From: Alectoria sarmentosa
Lineage: Eukaryota > Ascomycota > Lecanoromycetes > Lecanorales > Parmeliaceae
Reading direction: 5' to 3'
NCBI GenBank assembly: GCA_009733775.1
Contig: WOGZ01000008.1
Location: forward strand, 1 to 64,000
DNA length: 64,000 bases
Part shown: positions 42,651 to 53,450 of the stretch, one piece after another
How positions within the stretch are numbered: position 1 is the stretch's first letter
How the letters are laid out: each line of letters starts with the position of its first letter
Notes under the pieces: generated by a model
The model's database searches: none
Seen by the model: only the letters and a program-made list of their open reading frames with translations
What the model was told of the DNA's origin: nothing
Position numbers and translations under genes: made by a program

Positions 42651-44036
42651 GAAGCCGAATGCTTGATCCCAGTCGATAATAGCGATTAGGCTGGAAACGG
42701 GCAAGGTACGCGAAGGAACATGTTGAGGGCTCTATGAACATCCGCAGGGCAAGTATACTGCAGGATAAATGATTTCAGGGCCCACGTCCCTATCAACAGA
42801 ACGGCTGATATCATTTCTGTGGTCTTGCGTACCATCCGAGCTTTCCAAGCTCGCTGTTCTCCCATGCGATCTCGACAGTGTGCGGACTTGCGAGTTGGTG
42901 CTCAATGCATGTGAGCTCGTCTTACAAGTCTTCTTGAACACCCTGATAAGCAAAACATATTTCGTCACCGAAGTTGTGTGTGTGTCGCTTCACCCTCTGC
43001 TCAGCTAGGTCACTTGCTTAAAACCGGCCCCCATCCATGCAGTTTCCGAGTGAGGTTCCATCCCTGAGAGTAAGTCGAGAATTGTTTCGGTCTCCCACGA
43101 CTCCTTTATAGGCCGAGGCACGAGAGGTGTTCTCGCATTTGACGAGGACGTCTCACTTCCTGAACCGTCATTGGCGAGGGCGCATATCTCATGCGGCATC
43201 CTCGACAGCATCTTCAAAAATAATACACGCTTATACTGCTACTAGTAGCTGCGGAAACCTCGGTTGCTAGGCTACCAAGGGAATACTACGATGCATTCCG
43301 GATCGTGATAGCGTATGTGGACGAGACGAGGGCAGAAATCTTTGTGGAAAAAGCACAAGCTGCGAGGGAAAAGGTAGCGTGGACGCGATACAGTCAAGAC
43401 CGATTTCAGAGTGCAAAAAGCTACCGTTTGTCTGAATCGCCCAAAGAATGGTCACAGGATGGAACTAGAGTTCCAAAGGGACTGCGAGACCGCGAGACCA
43501 ACTAGTCCGAAAATGAATTTGGGAATAGAACGATTAAATAGTACGAGATGATGATGTAAGATTAGTTTGCAAGTGATGTAAGGAAAAATATGAATACTGT
43601 GCACGCGCCTACTGAATCTACGAGGGATGGTGGTGAGATCCTCAGATCGAGGGGATCAACAGATCTGCCGCTAAGTAACCAACCCTAGCCCTAAAGTAAA
43701 TTCTCCGCGGCGCATATCCTCGGCTGGGTCCGGAACTCTCTACAATCTTCAATGCTTACGACATGGCCTCTTCATCATCAGAAACCGTCTCTTCCATCGC
43801 CATACGAGTGCGCTGTGTCAAATCCCCCTCCAGCCTTCTCCCAGATCGCGGCGTCGTCTTTGGATCCGAGGTGTCGAAAACCCCTCGAGGGAACTCATCC
43901 ACGAAATCCTCGTCAACCACCTGTCAGATGGGAAGGAGCGCTCGCAGTCATCCCAGTCCTCCCTCCAAGCATATTATTGGCTGTTGATATACGAGTGCGG
44001 AGGGAATTTTTTTCGTTGCAGTACTGCCGCCTGCCG
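42651..44036. other. Intergenic with a gene relic
   Basis: The relic of a duplicated gene fragment (43140-43502, separate entry) is the only content I recognise. The RIB3 promoter is at the right end. Confidence 0.5.
43140..43502 (+). pseudogene. Decayed gene fragment, copy A (possible SET-protein C-terminus)
   Basis: The readable core is AFRIVIAYVDETRAEIFVEKAQAARE at about 43292-43370, followed by KSYRLSESPKEWSQDGTRVPKGLRDRE to a stop at about 43503. Helical text of the form YYDAFRI..A..D..RA..FaEkA..AR, then a W-x-Q...VPKGL block, is what I know from the C-terminal part of fungal SET-domain (SET5/SMYD-like) proteins. The SET domain itself is absent, and stops interrupt the upstream part (GILDSIFKNNTRLYCY, stop). 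A close relative lies inverted at 50200-50580. Family assignment is tentative. Confidence 0.4.
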
Positions 44037-44790
44037 ATGCCACCCAATGGAGAGTCGAAGCTCCACTTCGACGGCATTGAAGACACCGTCGCCGCGTTCA
44101 GGAACGGTGAATTCATTGTAGTGCTCGACTCAGCCGATCGCGAGAATGAGGGGGACCTTATCGTTGCTGCAGAGGATGTCAGTACTGAGAAGATGGCGTT
44201 CATGATTAGGCATACAAGGTCCGGCCGTCTCCCATGCCCTCGTTCTCGCCTTTACTAACTATCAATCTTCCAGCGGCCTCATCTGCGTTCCTATACCCTC
44301 CCATCTCACCAAGACACTCGACCTGCCCCAAATGGTCCTCGAAAACGCCGACCCAAACCGCACCGCCTACACCCTCTCTGTCGACGCGTCATGCTCCTCC
44401 ATAACCACCGGCATATCCGCGCACGACCGTGCCCTCACATGTCGAAAGTTGGCTTCTCCCAACTCAACTCCTGCAAGCTTCCGGCGGCCAGGCCACGTCT
44501 TCCCCCTCCGCGCCCGCGACGGCGGCATACAGCAGCGCAAGGGACACACAGAAGCCGCGGTCGAGTTCTGCCGACTGGCGGGTAAGAGGCCAGCTGGTGT
44601 CATCTGCGAGATAGTCGAAGATGGGGCAGAGGTTGAGGGTCTGACGGAAAGGAGAGAGGGAGGGATGATGCGAAGAGACGGGTGCTTGAAGTTTGGGAAG
44701 AGGTGGGGGTTGAAGGTGTGTACGATTGAAGACCTGGTGGAGTATGTGGACAAAGAAAATAGAGGGATAGACATAGACGGCAGAGCTTGA
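44037..44790 (+). CDS. RIB3: 3,4-dihydroxy-2-butanone 4-phosphate synthase
   Basis: This enzyme converts ribulose 5-phosphate to 3,4-dihydroxy-2-butanone 4-phosphate plus formate, the four-carbon precursor in riboflavin synthesis. Exons are 44037-44218 and 44274-44790, giving 232 residues; the 55-bp intron has a TACTAAC branch site. The Mg-binding acidic loop reads LDSADRENEGDL, where many relatives have an acidic residue in place of the Ala. SGLICVPIPSHL and the substrate-binding RKGHTEAAVEFCRLAG are present, followed by ICEIVEDGAE. There is no fused GTP cyclohydrolase domain, as usual in fungi. Length is normal for the family. A longer upstream open frame (from 43752) is probably not coding. 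Confidence 0.93.
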
Positions 44791-46693
44791 TACTTCAAGT
44801 ATGTTCCCGATGCTTGTTTGATGTGCTGCAGCGCCATTGTGCCGTTGCGCAGTTCCCGGTTTTGGGCAGTTCCTCAACGGCCTCGAGCCATTCCCTACTC
44901 ATCTGGATCCTCTTCCAGCCTCCTACCCTCCGATGTCATTTTCATTTGCCCCGAGGTTGATATCTTAATGGCAAGTAAAGACGAATCAATACACCTCTTC
45001 TCTATATCAACACCTCTTTGTGGTCTTCGAGACGCGATCTCAGGTCCATCCTAGCTCAGCCAGACGTTACTGACTGGGTATGGATTAGGCTGGGCTAGTC
45101 TCGGTCCTGGATCGTGCCAACCGCGATATATTCATCATATGACTATTTTCGACAATTCTCCTCGCTGCATAGACCGAACATTCAGGCCTGCATTGGGTGA
45201 ATTCCGTCCTCTATGGTCTGCTTGGAATCCGGACAAAGCGTCTCGAGCCCTGGCTACGGAGAGGCCGGATGGATCCTGTTCTCGCCCGCATCTTGGCCTT
45301 TACTAAAGCAGCCCACCGTCCCCATAGAAAAACCATCAGCCGTTACACCGAATATTATCAGCAGGCTTGAGAGAGCATGGAACGATGTTCAAGCTCGTTG
45401 CTCAAGCCATACGGCTTCCGAAAGTTATCAATTGCAGTCAGGACTCGCGCGAGCAAGTTTTGTTGCACTTCCTCGGAGTAGATCATTGCATCCAGAAGTA
45501 TGAGTTGCGTTTTGTCACTCTCGTGGATGGAGAGATGCAGGTGCACTATCTATGTCACTTCACTACCCAGCAAAGTGCTTTTTCGAGGCCTCTTTGACTT
45601 TGGGCACTCCCTAAGCCTGGGCCGCTGTCGAAAATGAATGGAAGTCACGGAAAATCTTCGTGAAATCACCTTGTCTTTCGACTGACTGCTTGTCTTGGAA
45701 CGCTGATCATCTTGTAATGTCTTGACGAGCTGAACCCACAATTTCTTTTAGTCCTGGTCCACGCTACGGAATCATGACGGCAGAGAATCTCCTGATGCAA
45801 GCGGAGGATCCAGAGACAACATGCGAGTTTAATGAATGGCAAAAATCTCCGAGCCGCTGTGAAACCAAGCCAAAAGCAAAACGATTTGGATATCGCCAGA
45901 GCGCTCGAATCTGATCTGGACCTCTTCCGACTTCCATCATCATTCATTCCTCGACTTCCATCGAAATGTAGCACCTCGCCAACACCGTGTCGTCAAAGCT
46001 CGGACGATCGGGACATGTTTCAACGGTGCTGGCGCTTAAGGAAACACCAAATCTTTGGGGCGGCAAATTGAAACATCTTGAAACACCCCATTTGCGAAAT
46101 CGCATACAAACATACATCGCACTTCACCACTTTCGCAATCTGCTCACTCGGCCGCCAAGAATAACCCGATTGTTTCGAACACCTTGGTCGCTGACCGGGG
46201 CAAAATTCCGTACGGGAGAGGAACCAGACCTTGCCGCCGAGCTGGAAAGGCAATAAATGTTTCAAACGAACGAGTCAACGGGCTAGCTCTGCTACCCCCG
46301 AGAGGGAAGATGAACTAGAAAAGCTTCAGTACCTGATCCGAGCCGCCATGAACTTCGGAAACACGCAATGTTTCGTGGACATCGCACCGCCCAAAGGCGG
46401 GCAAGTCACCATGTGCCGCACATTGCGAGTACCACCTAAGCTGCGATAACTTCGACGATCCTTCTGAGATCCATCTGCCGCGTGCGGGGTAGATCGTAAG
46501 ATTATCTTCGCGGAAAATTGATAAACAGAGAGGCTCGCACCACTCGCTTCGCGTTGCACGTTCGTTGCTGCAAAGTTTGAGACTCCTTGACGGACAAGTC
46601 ACTCCTTCAATTCAGGTCCTCTGGTTAGGATCCCACGCTCCTTCGAATACTGTCCTGTACATATCTGATTCTTCGACCAATCAATCACTCAAA
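44791..46693. other. Intergenic, no recognised gene
   Basis: This is 1.9 kb with scattered short open frames on both strands and no motif I can name. The right end should be the promoter of the secreted-protein gene. Confidence 0.45.
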
Positions 46694-48214
46694 ATGAGCC
46701 CGCCATCACTCCTCTCCACCCTCCTCTTCCTCACCGCCACCCTCACCCTCACAACCGGTCAATCAAACCCTAACCCCGTCCTCACCTCCTCCTTCACCTG
46801 GAACCCCACCTGCGGCCCCACTGTAGCCTGTGGCCCATCCGCAGCAGGCTACCACGGCACCGGCTTCGCGGCCTCGAACAACCTCACTTACGCGGGCTGC
46901 ACGAACCTCGGCGACGACACTGCCGACTGCTCCGCCGCCAGCATAGTCTCCGGCGTCGGCAAAGGTTGCGGCCAATGCTGGCACATCACGCCCCAAAGTG
47001 ATTGGTACCCCTCCAACGGGCTCTCCGTGGGAACGAGTGTGGTCGTGAAGATCAATGACCAGTGCACGGATGCCGGGTACTGTGATCAGGCGGTGGCGCA
47101 CCCACTCAATACGGGCTATGGCAAGGAAGTGCATATTGATTTGTGCGCCGAGAGTGGGGTTGCGGGGCAATTTTTCGGGGCCGTGGGGCCTGGGGTGGTG
47201 GTTGGGCTGGCGCAATTGTTGCCGGATTGCTCGGCGCTGGATGATGGGCCTTATGGGTCTGCGTTGGGGAGTTTGGATGGCTCGTCGAGTGCGTCGTCGA
47301 GCTCCGGAAGCGCTTCGTCGAGCTCGGGCAGTGCGTCTTCATCATCATCTGGCAGTGATTCCTCATCGACCCCTGGGAGCGACTCCTCGTCGTCGTCCGG
47401 CAGTGCATCATCGTCAAGCTCCGGCAGTGATTCGTCGTCGAGTGCCGGAAGCGATTCTTCATCAAGCTCTGGAAGCGATTCGTCGTCGAGTGCCGGAAGC
47501 GATTCTTCATCAAGCCCTGGAAGCGATTCGTCGTCGAGTGCCGGAAGCGATTCTTCATCAAGCTCTGGAAGCGATTCGTCGTCGAGTGCCGGAAGCGATT
47601 CTTCATCAAGCCCTGGAAGCGATTCGTCGTCGAGTGCCGGAAGCGATTCTTCATCAAGCTCTGGAAGCGATTCGTCGTCGAGTGCCGGAAGCGATTCTTC
47701 ATCAAGCTCTGGCAGCGATTCCTCATCAAGCTCTGGCAGCGATTCCTCATCAAGCTCTGGCAGCGATTCCTCATCAAGCTCTGGCAGTGATTCATCATCA
47801 AGCTCCGGAAGCTCTTCGTCATCAAACTCTGCCAGCGATTCCTCCTCGAACTCTGGCAGCGGATCATCGAGCCTCGCAAGCGGGTCGAGTGGCAGTGGAA
47901 ACTGGACCTGGAGTGGTACCAAGATGGCTAAACACAAGCTATCAAGCGGACATGATGGAACGAACGCAGGCATCAACCTTGTAAGTGAAGCTTCGAATGG
48001 AGGCTCGGACGGTGGATCGGGGTCCTCCGAAGACGGCGGCGCTTCCTCGTCTTCGTCTGTTGCTCCACCGACGCCCACGACGCTGGTTGCTGTGGTCAGT
48101 AGCCGTGCTGCGCCTGCGCCTGTCAGTTCGTCTTTGACGGGCGTCACGGTTGCCGGGCAGGACGACGATGATGAGGATGATGATTGCGATGGAGAAGATA
48201 CTAGCGAGTTGTGA
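46694..48214 (+). CDS. Secreted double-psi beta-barrel (expansin/barwin-like) protein with Ser-rich repeat tail, 506 aa
   Basis: This is a single exon. The ATG at 46694 starts a signal peptide (MSPPSLLSTLLFLTATLTLT, cleavage near TTG-QS); the open frame extends upstream but without a signal. Residues about 25-185 form a Cys-rich domain: GYHGTGFAASNNLTYAGC, GKGCGQCWHITPQ, VVVKINDQCTDAGYC and VHIDLC. This is the layout of expansin/barwin/RlpA-type double-psi beta-barrels, with a D in the INDQC position. The rest is a Ser/Gly/Asp repeat stalk of 8-residue GSDSSSS[S/A/P] units, then an acidic end (DDDDEDDDCDGE). There is no GPI signal. It is probably a wall-associated or wall-loosening protein; enzymatic activity is not shown. 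Confidence 0.75.
   Translation: MSPPSLLSTLLFLTATLTLTTGQSNPNPVLTSSFTWNPTCGPTVACGPSAAGYHGTGFAASNNLTYAGCTNLGDDTADCSAASIVSGVGKGCGQCWHITPQSDWYPSNGLSVGTSVVVKINDQCTDAGYCDQAVAHPLNTGYGKEVHIDLCAESGVAGQFFGAVGPGVVVGLAQLLPDCSALDDGPYGSALGSLDGSSSASSSSGSASSSSGSASSSSSGSDSSSTPGSDSSSSSGSASSSSSGSDSSSSAGSDSSSSSGSDSSSSAGSDSSSSPGSDSSSSAGSDSSSSSGSDSSSSAGSDSSSSPGSDSSSSAGSDSSSSSGSDSSSSAGSDSSSSSGSDSSSSSGSDSSSSSGSDSSSSSGSDSSSSSGSSSSSNSASDSSSNSGSGSSSLASGSSGSGNWTWSGTKMAKHKLSSGHDGTNAGINLVSEASNGGSDGGSGSSEDGGASSSSSVAPPTPTTLVAVVSSRAAPAPVSSSLTGVTVAGQDDDDEDDDCDGEDTSEL
47281..47884 (+). repeat. Ser-rich coding minisatellite with 24-, 48- and 96-bp periods
   Basis: The 24-bp unit codes GSDSSSS plus S, A or P. Between about 47440 and 47700 units alternate GATTCGTCGTCGAGTGCC and GATTCTTCATCAAGC[T/C]CT, giving a 48-bp period. 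The T/C (Ser/Pro) choice alternates as well, giving 96 bp. Long open frames in other frames and on the minus strand here are by-products of the repeat. Confidence 0.9.
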
Positions 48215-48733
48215 TTTAAGGTGGCTTGACGATATCAATGTTTTCACGAAGCCGTAGGAGGTTCGGCTCCTGATCTGATCCAAGGCGTGATTATGACAGG
48301 CAAGCTAACAGAAGCAGTACCAACACTAAGCTCTAGTCTCGTAGAATTACAACAAAACCTTTGGTGTCAAGCCAGCCGAGATCGCAGTAAAAATCTAGAA
48401 GAAAGCAGGGTACAGAGCAATTCGTGGAGAACAACAGTATCATTTCTCCCTTATTGTGTTTCAACTTTCAGAGATTGATAGCGCCACGACTGCCACTTTC
48501 TCTGGCTGCGCTGTTACCACATTCGTAGTGGCGTGTATAGCAGATAGAAAACAAATGCGAATTAGTGCCAAACGATCTGCCAAAGGTCGAACTGTCAGAA
48601 TGTGTACGACACCGCGGGCCTATCGAGTTATGAGAAAGCATCGCCACCGATTAAGTGAGATCTCGTTCCGCTAGTAACCATATCCACTCATTGTATTACA
48701 GCTCGACCACTTCCATAATCCGGACGATGGCCC
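48215..48733. other. Intergenic between convergent genes
   Basis: This 519-bp stretch should hold both 3' ends. No gene is recognised. Confidence 0.5.
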
Positions 48734-49750
48734 TCAGTAAAGCTCCAGGGCCTTCTGCGTCCACTCCCAAAGCTCCCCGGGCAAGTTTTTGTTCGCCCTC
48801 GGCTTGCTAGTCGATTTTGACAAGACGCCAACGGGTTCGTACAATTCACCGTTGATGATGCCCCTTTTGTCGCATGCAGCTGCCCACAGCATGTTGTAGC
48901 AGCCTTCTTCTGGGGGGATCATCTTGACCCCTTGAACAAAGCACCCAATGTGAACAACCAACTTTGCACCCAGTGGCAAACCACTGACCAAGCCCGTGTT
49001 GATGACTCCAGGATGAATAGCCGTGGATGTGATCTGTGGGTAGCGTCTCGCAAGTTCAACCGCCATGAGCAAACCAGCAGTCTTACTCTGCCCATAACGC
49101 GTCCATGGAGCACCTGGACCTGTATCCTGTTTCGTCTTGACATTCTTGAAATCAATACCTGCCTTCGGGGCTAAGCGGTAGCCCAGCGAAGTCAATATGA
49201 CGATGCGAACATCCGCTTCCGGCAATTCGGCCGTTTCGAGAAGCATTGGCAGGAACAGCTTGACGAATAGAGCGTGAGCGATATAATTGACTCCGAATTG
49301 CATCTCAAAGCCATCTTTAGTCAGGGCTGGGGGCGTGGCCATGACGCCAGCACTGCAAATCAAGATGTCGAGACGTGGTGAGGTGAATTGCTCAAATGCG
49401 GCTTTGACGGAGTCGAGGGAGGCGAGATCGACTTTGATGAAGACGACACTGGCGCCTGGAACGGTTGATTGGACCTTGGTGATCATGGCGTTGGCACGAA
49501 TCTCGTCGCGGCCGGTGAAGTAGATTTTGGCTGGGTTGCGCTTTGCGAGGGCGAGGACTGCTGATGCTCCGATGCCGGCGGTTCCTCGAGTTCATTTCAG
49601 CATGATGGAGCACCTTTTTTGAACCTTCTTTATTCTCCATATGGGACCGAAGTCACGAAGAGAAGCGTGAATATACAAACCTCCAGTCAGAAAGGCAACC
49701 TTGCCATCAAGATTGGGCAGCTCCTTGTCAGGATTGAAGTTGAACGGCAT
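48734..49750 (-). CDS. Short-chain dehydrogenase/reductase (retinol-dehydrogenase-like)
   Basis: This is an NAD(P)-dependent oxidoreductase of the classical SDR fold. Exons are 49750-49681 and 49584-48734, giving 306 residues; the 96-bp intron falls within a glycine codon of the cofactor loop and ends CTCGAG. The dinucleotide motif TGGTAGIG is at residues 22-29, then VDLASLDSVKAAF, the NAG-equivalent ICSAGVMA, the NYIAHALF helix, TS of the catalytic site, and YGQSK (Tyr187, Lys191). IHPGVINTGL follows. The residue after TG and the TGR in the next strand (YFTGRDE) hint at NADP preference (inference). All catalytic residues are present. Substrate unknown. Confidence 0.9.
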
Positions 49751-51627
49751 AACGAGTTTTCGTAGCGTATGTTGAGGAGAGTATCAAGACATGATTTCAA
49801 CATAACGCAGATAGGAAGGCAGTGGGTGTCGACTTTATATGTGAGATAGGTCGCTTAGATCAAGCTTCGACAGTCATCTGGGGTCAGGAATAAAAGGGAG
49901 AGCTGTTGTCAAAATCACAGATACGAACGGACCAATAGGATGTATACCGTAACTAATGTTGTTGCCTTGCGGAGCTGGATGTTTGATGTTCCGTAAGGAT
50001 TTCAAAGGTAAGTGGGGACCGAGGGATTTGGGGCCCTGCAAGCTAGTCTAGTGTAAGGCTGAAAGACGCAGAGATGCTCCAGGGAGAGCTACGACTCTTC
50101 TGTAATTACGACAAGAATAAGTAAGTTATTGGTTAAGGAGGAGTTGCAAAGGCTGAGTCGAAAAAATATCCGCCAGTGTAGGAAAAGACAATTATTATGT
50201 CATCCCCTCGCAGCATATGCTTTTTCCACAAAGGTTTTTGCCCTCACCTTGTCGACGTACGCTATCACGATCCGGAATGCATTGGAGTATGCAATTAGGA
50301 GCCTAGCATCCGAGATTTCGTCAGCTTGTGGCAGCGGTATAAGAGTACATACTTTATGAAGATGCTGTTGAGGATGCTGCATAAGATATACGCGTTCGCC
50401 GATGATGGTATCGAGATGCTGGACCTCCTTCGGTCTGTCCTCGCTGAACATGCGCTCGGTCGCTCGGGAACTACAAAGACTGTAGACACATTCGAAGCCG
50501 ATATCGCTTTGGAGATTCAGGCATCGATACTTGGTGGGGTCGCCATCGGAATTTGCTACTGTAGTCCTCGCTCTTAACAACCTCTCTGACAGCATGGGTC
50601 GCTTCTGCACAACCGTTAATGTTCTATGTGCGTTGGTAGATCGAGGGCAAGCGTTCCTGATTCCAGAGGCCTGCAAGTAAATCCCTCTAGGAAGCCATGG
50701 GTTCCGATGGAAAGGCATCAATTTGTCAGTGCCGAGGAAAAGACCCAAGAAGCCTAGAAAGTTGTTGCGAAGAGCCAGGAAGGCTCGTTGGTTGTCTTTT
50801 GAGACCTATCTAGCGCTCGTAGACGTGTCTTTCTGGCAGCTTCATAATTTTTCTGATTTCGTAGCGCCGATGCCAAATTACCGAATTGCGTCAATGTGTT
50901 TGAATGCTCGAATCCTAACGCCTTCTCTCTTCATTTCTGCGCTCGTCGGTTCCCAGCGACAGCGCCGAAAGCTGCACGAACAGTAACATTTCGGACCAGA
51001 GATGAGGACGATAGTTCGACCAGTTGACATTCACAAACGCGCTCGCCTCCAAATCCCTTGATCCGAGGAACATACTCCAAAACTCACCTTTGAGCGGCAG
51101 TTGTCTCGGATTTGCAGCCTTTTCGATTCTCAGCTTTTCGATGTCCTCCAGTCTGTCCAACTTGTTCAAGAGTTTATACAAATACTTTTCGCCGCCGTTG
51201 CACTTGTAAAACACAGCGATGCTCTCAAATACCCAGAAAGTACCAGTACTACTACTAGTACTGTAGAGAGAGTACCTACTCTACTAGGTAAGGTAGCCTA
51301 CCGAGATTAAGCGTGGGGTGAGGCTTTTATTAGGCTCCCGGGGACAAGGATAATCCTCGCGATTTGATTTGATAATGTTATTATTACCATCCCATTTTAT
51401 TTATGGATTGTGACTGTGAGGTGGTGGAGCGCGAGGTTATAGCCAGGGCACATGCTGGCATTTCGCCCTCACCCATCTCTCAATGACCTTGAATCGCACT
51501 GTTTTACTTTTCTTGACGAGGCTGACAACGACAGAAGAGCAGTCCACACAGCATCGGCCTCCAATCGCAACATCGGTCTGGACTCAATAGATAACAGTCA
51601 AAGAAAGCCGCTGAGGGTTGATTGAGG
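49751..51627. other. Intergenic with the second gene relic
   Basis: Copy B of the duplicated fragment lies at 50200-50580. A minus-strand open frame at 51214-50915 (LNKLDRLEDIEKLRIE...) looks protein-like but has no motif I can name. The AdipoR promoter is at the right end. Confidence 0.45.
50200..50580 (-). pseudogene. Decayed gene fragment, copy B (inverted relative of copy A)
   Basis: The minus strand reads AFRIVIAYVDKVRAKTFVEKAYAAR at about 50283-50203, differing at few positions from copy A on the plus strand at about 43.3 kb. Upstream, ILCSILNSIFIK (B) matches ISCGILDSIFKN (A). The DNA match is also strong: both share GCATTCCGGATCGTGATAGC. A GTATGT after IFIK could be an old intron donor. 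Frames change between blocks, so the copy is broken. The flanking genes are unrelated to it. Confidence 0.4.
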
Positions 51628-52628
51628 ATGGCAACAGCAAGCGGGAGTTCCTCATCAACGACTAAGATAAAGACCGAGTCCAAGAACCATCACGCCCTTC
51701 TGTCGTATGACGAGATCCCGCCATGGTATCAAGAAAACGATTGCATCCGCCATGGATACCGTCCAGTCATGAACGCCACCAAGACCTGTTTCGAAAGCTG
51801 GACATACCTCCACAACGAGACCGTCAATATATATAGCCATTTACTTCCTGCTGTTTTTGCTGTTGTTAGCCAAAGCTTCATCTATAAAGCTTTTCCCTGG
51901 TATTATCCCAATGCGACCACGAGGGACTATTTGATAGTCGCATTCCATTTATGCAGTACATCAATCTGTTTTGGCCTGTCTGCTCTTTATCATACCCTCA
52001 TGAATCACTCGGCGCAGTTTTCGGATCTCTGGGGCCGTATCGACTATACTGGCATCATTATCCTCACCCTTGGTGATTTTGTGTCCGGGATCTATGTAGC
52101 TTTCTATTGTGAACCGATCTTACAGAACACATATTGGACAATGGTAAGCAGTAAAGCATGAAGCCCTCATCCAACTTCTTCTGTTACCTCAGAAGATACG
52201 ACTGACCATCAAAATCCCATCAGATTGGTACCCTCGGCGCCTTAACGATATACATCGTGGTTCATCCCTCCTACCAGAGCCGGCAATACCGCTTATTCCG
52301 GCTTTCTGTCTTTATCCTGACAGGCCTCTCGGCATTCGCCCCAATCATTCACGCATCGCGGTTATTCCCGCTCGAGCAACTCAACATACAGTCCGGTCTC
52401 CCCTACTATTATGCGGAGGGTGGATTAATTCTCCTCGGCGCCCTTATTTATGGCACGCGATTCCCAGAAAGGCTCTATCCAGGACGGTTTGATATTTGGG
52501 GGAGCTCTCATCAGATATTCCACGTACTTGTCGTTCTGGCTACGTCTATTCACCTGCTCGGTGTTTTGAATGCATTTCAGTGGAATTACGAGAATCGGCG
52601 GTGTAGCACTGGTGATAGGCTGTTGTAG
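51628..52628 (+). CDS. AdipoR/hemolysin-III family membrane protein (Izh-like)
   Basis: This is a seven-helix membrane protein of the PAQR family; yeast Izh members affect zinc and sterol homeostasis. Exons are 51628-52143 and 52224-52628, giving 306 residues; the 80-bp intron falls in phase 0. Family marks are present: a cytosolic head with LLSYDEIPPWYQEN, YLHNETVNIYSHLLPA before TM1, the zinc-site motif S-x3-H in LSALYHTLMNHS, DYTGI, and HQIFHVLVVLA near the C-terminus. The three His positions expected for metal binding are there. It has a short C-terminal tail (NYENRRCSTGDRLL). It is likely functional; the exact ligand or substrate is unknown. Confidence 0.92.
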
Positions 52629-53159
52629 GTGTCAAGAGTGTTGACCGTTGAGAGCTTTGATGGCCTCAACGATTGTCTTGTCCTTACTTAGGATCATTTA
52701 CATGCAACGCATTTGTTAATGTTTGGCTGGTGCATGGTCTCAAACAGGGTCGAAACAGGACAGGAGACTTTTGCACAGCCTTGCAGGGCAGCTACAGCTT
52801 CGTGAGACATATCAACCCTTCGTTTTCCTAGTCCTCCATCCCATCGATCTCAGGTTGAATCCGACATGATGTATCAACTGTCCTGACTTAGTACTACGCC
52901 TCAGTTCCAGTGTCACCTGGTCAGAGAAATTGGAGGCTGGGGCTCCCGGAAAGATAAATTGAGGAACCACAATAAATATGGTAAGGGAGGTGGGCAGAAG
53001 AAGCCCCGAAGGTGTTTATGGAGGGACACCGTCGATAGGTGATATACAAATGGGTGGAGTAACGTAATTGTGCACACCGTGACCTCGCCAGTTCGCTATC
53101 AGGTGTGTGGCACGATCAAGCGAAGTACCGAGAAGACATTGTCACGGCTCGTTGGTGGC

Positions 53160-53450
53160 TTAGAGCTGTATTGCTGTATGAGATGGAGGATTGGGCAATA
53201 GCCATTTCAAATTTAGCGCCACGGTTTGACTGCCTCCAAGTATTGAGATGAATTCACCTATGAATAGATACTCGTGGGCTTGCCGCTTGTTCAACAAATC
53301 GACTGCACCAAGCGTATTTGGATGATTTGCCCCAATAAATAGTCTTTGCATGTGGATCACCAACATCCTTAGTCCTTTCGATGGCCTTATCCCACCGTCT
53401 TGGTCGTCGGCCCACTTTGTGAGTTCTTCCTGAAAGCATCTTTTCAGCAT
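53160..53450 (-). pseudogene. Possible TPR (kinesin-light-chain-like) relic
   Basis: A 96-codon frame contains MQRLFIGANHPNTLGAVDLL, which resembles the 'LG.dHPdTL.s..nLA' core of the tetratricopeptide repeats common in fungal NB-ARC/TPR proteins. Flanking text in neighbouring frames (WDKAIERTKDVG) could be a preceding repeat. Frame changes are needed, so it is broken if real. Confidence 0.25.

Noticed and set aside
43752..44036. Upstream extension of the RIB3 open frame
   Set aside because: The conserved enzyme starts at 44037. The extra 95 codons look like non-coding text and lie in a region with open frames in two registers.
47055..47984. Long open frames in other frames of the Ser-rich repeat (plus 309 codons; minus 257 and 298 codons)
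   Set aside because: The short-period repeat removes stops from several frames at once. Only the frame with a signal peptide and the Cys-rich domain has meaningful content.
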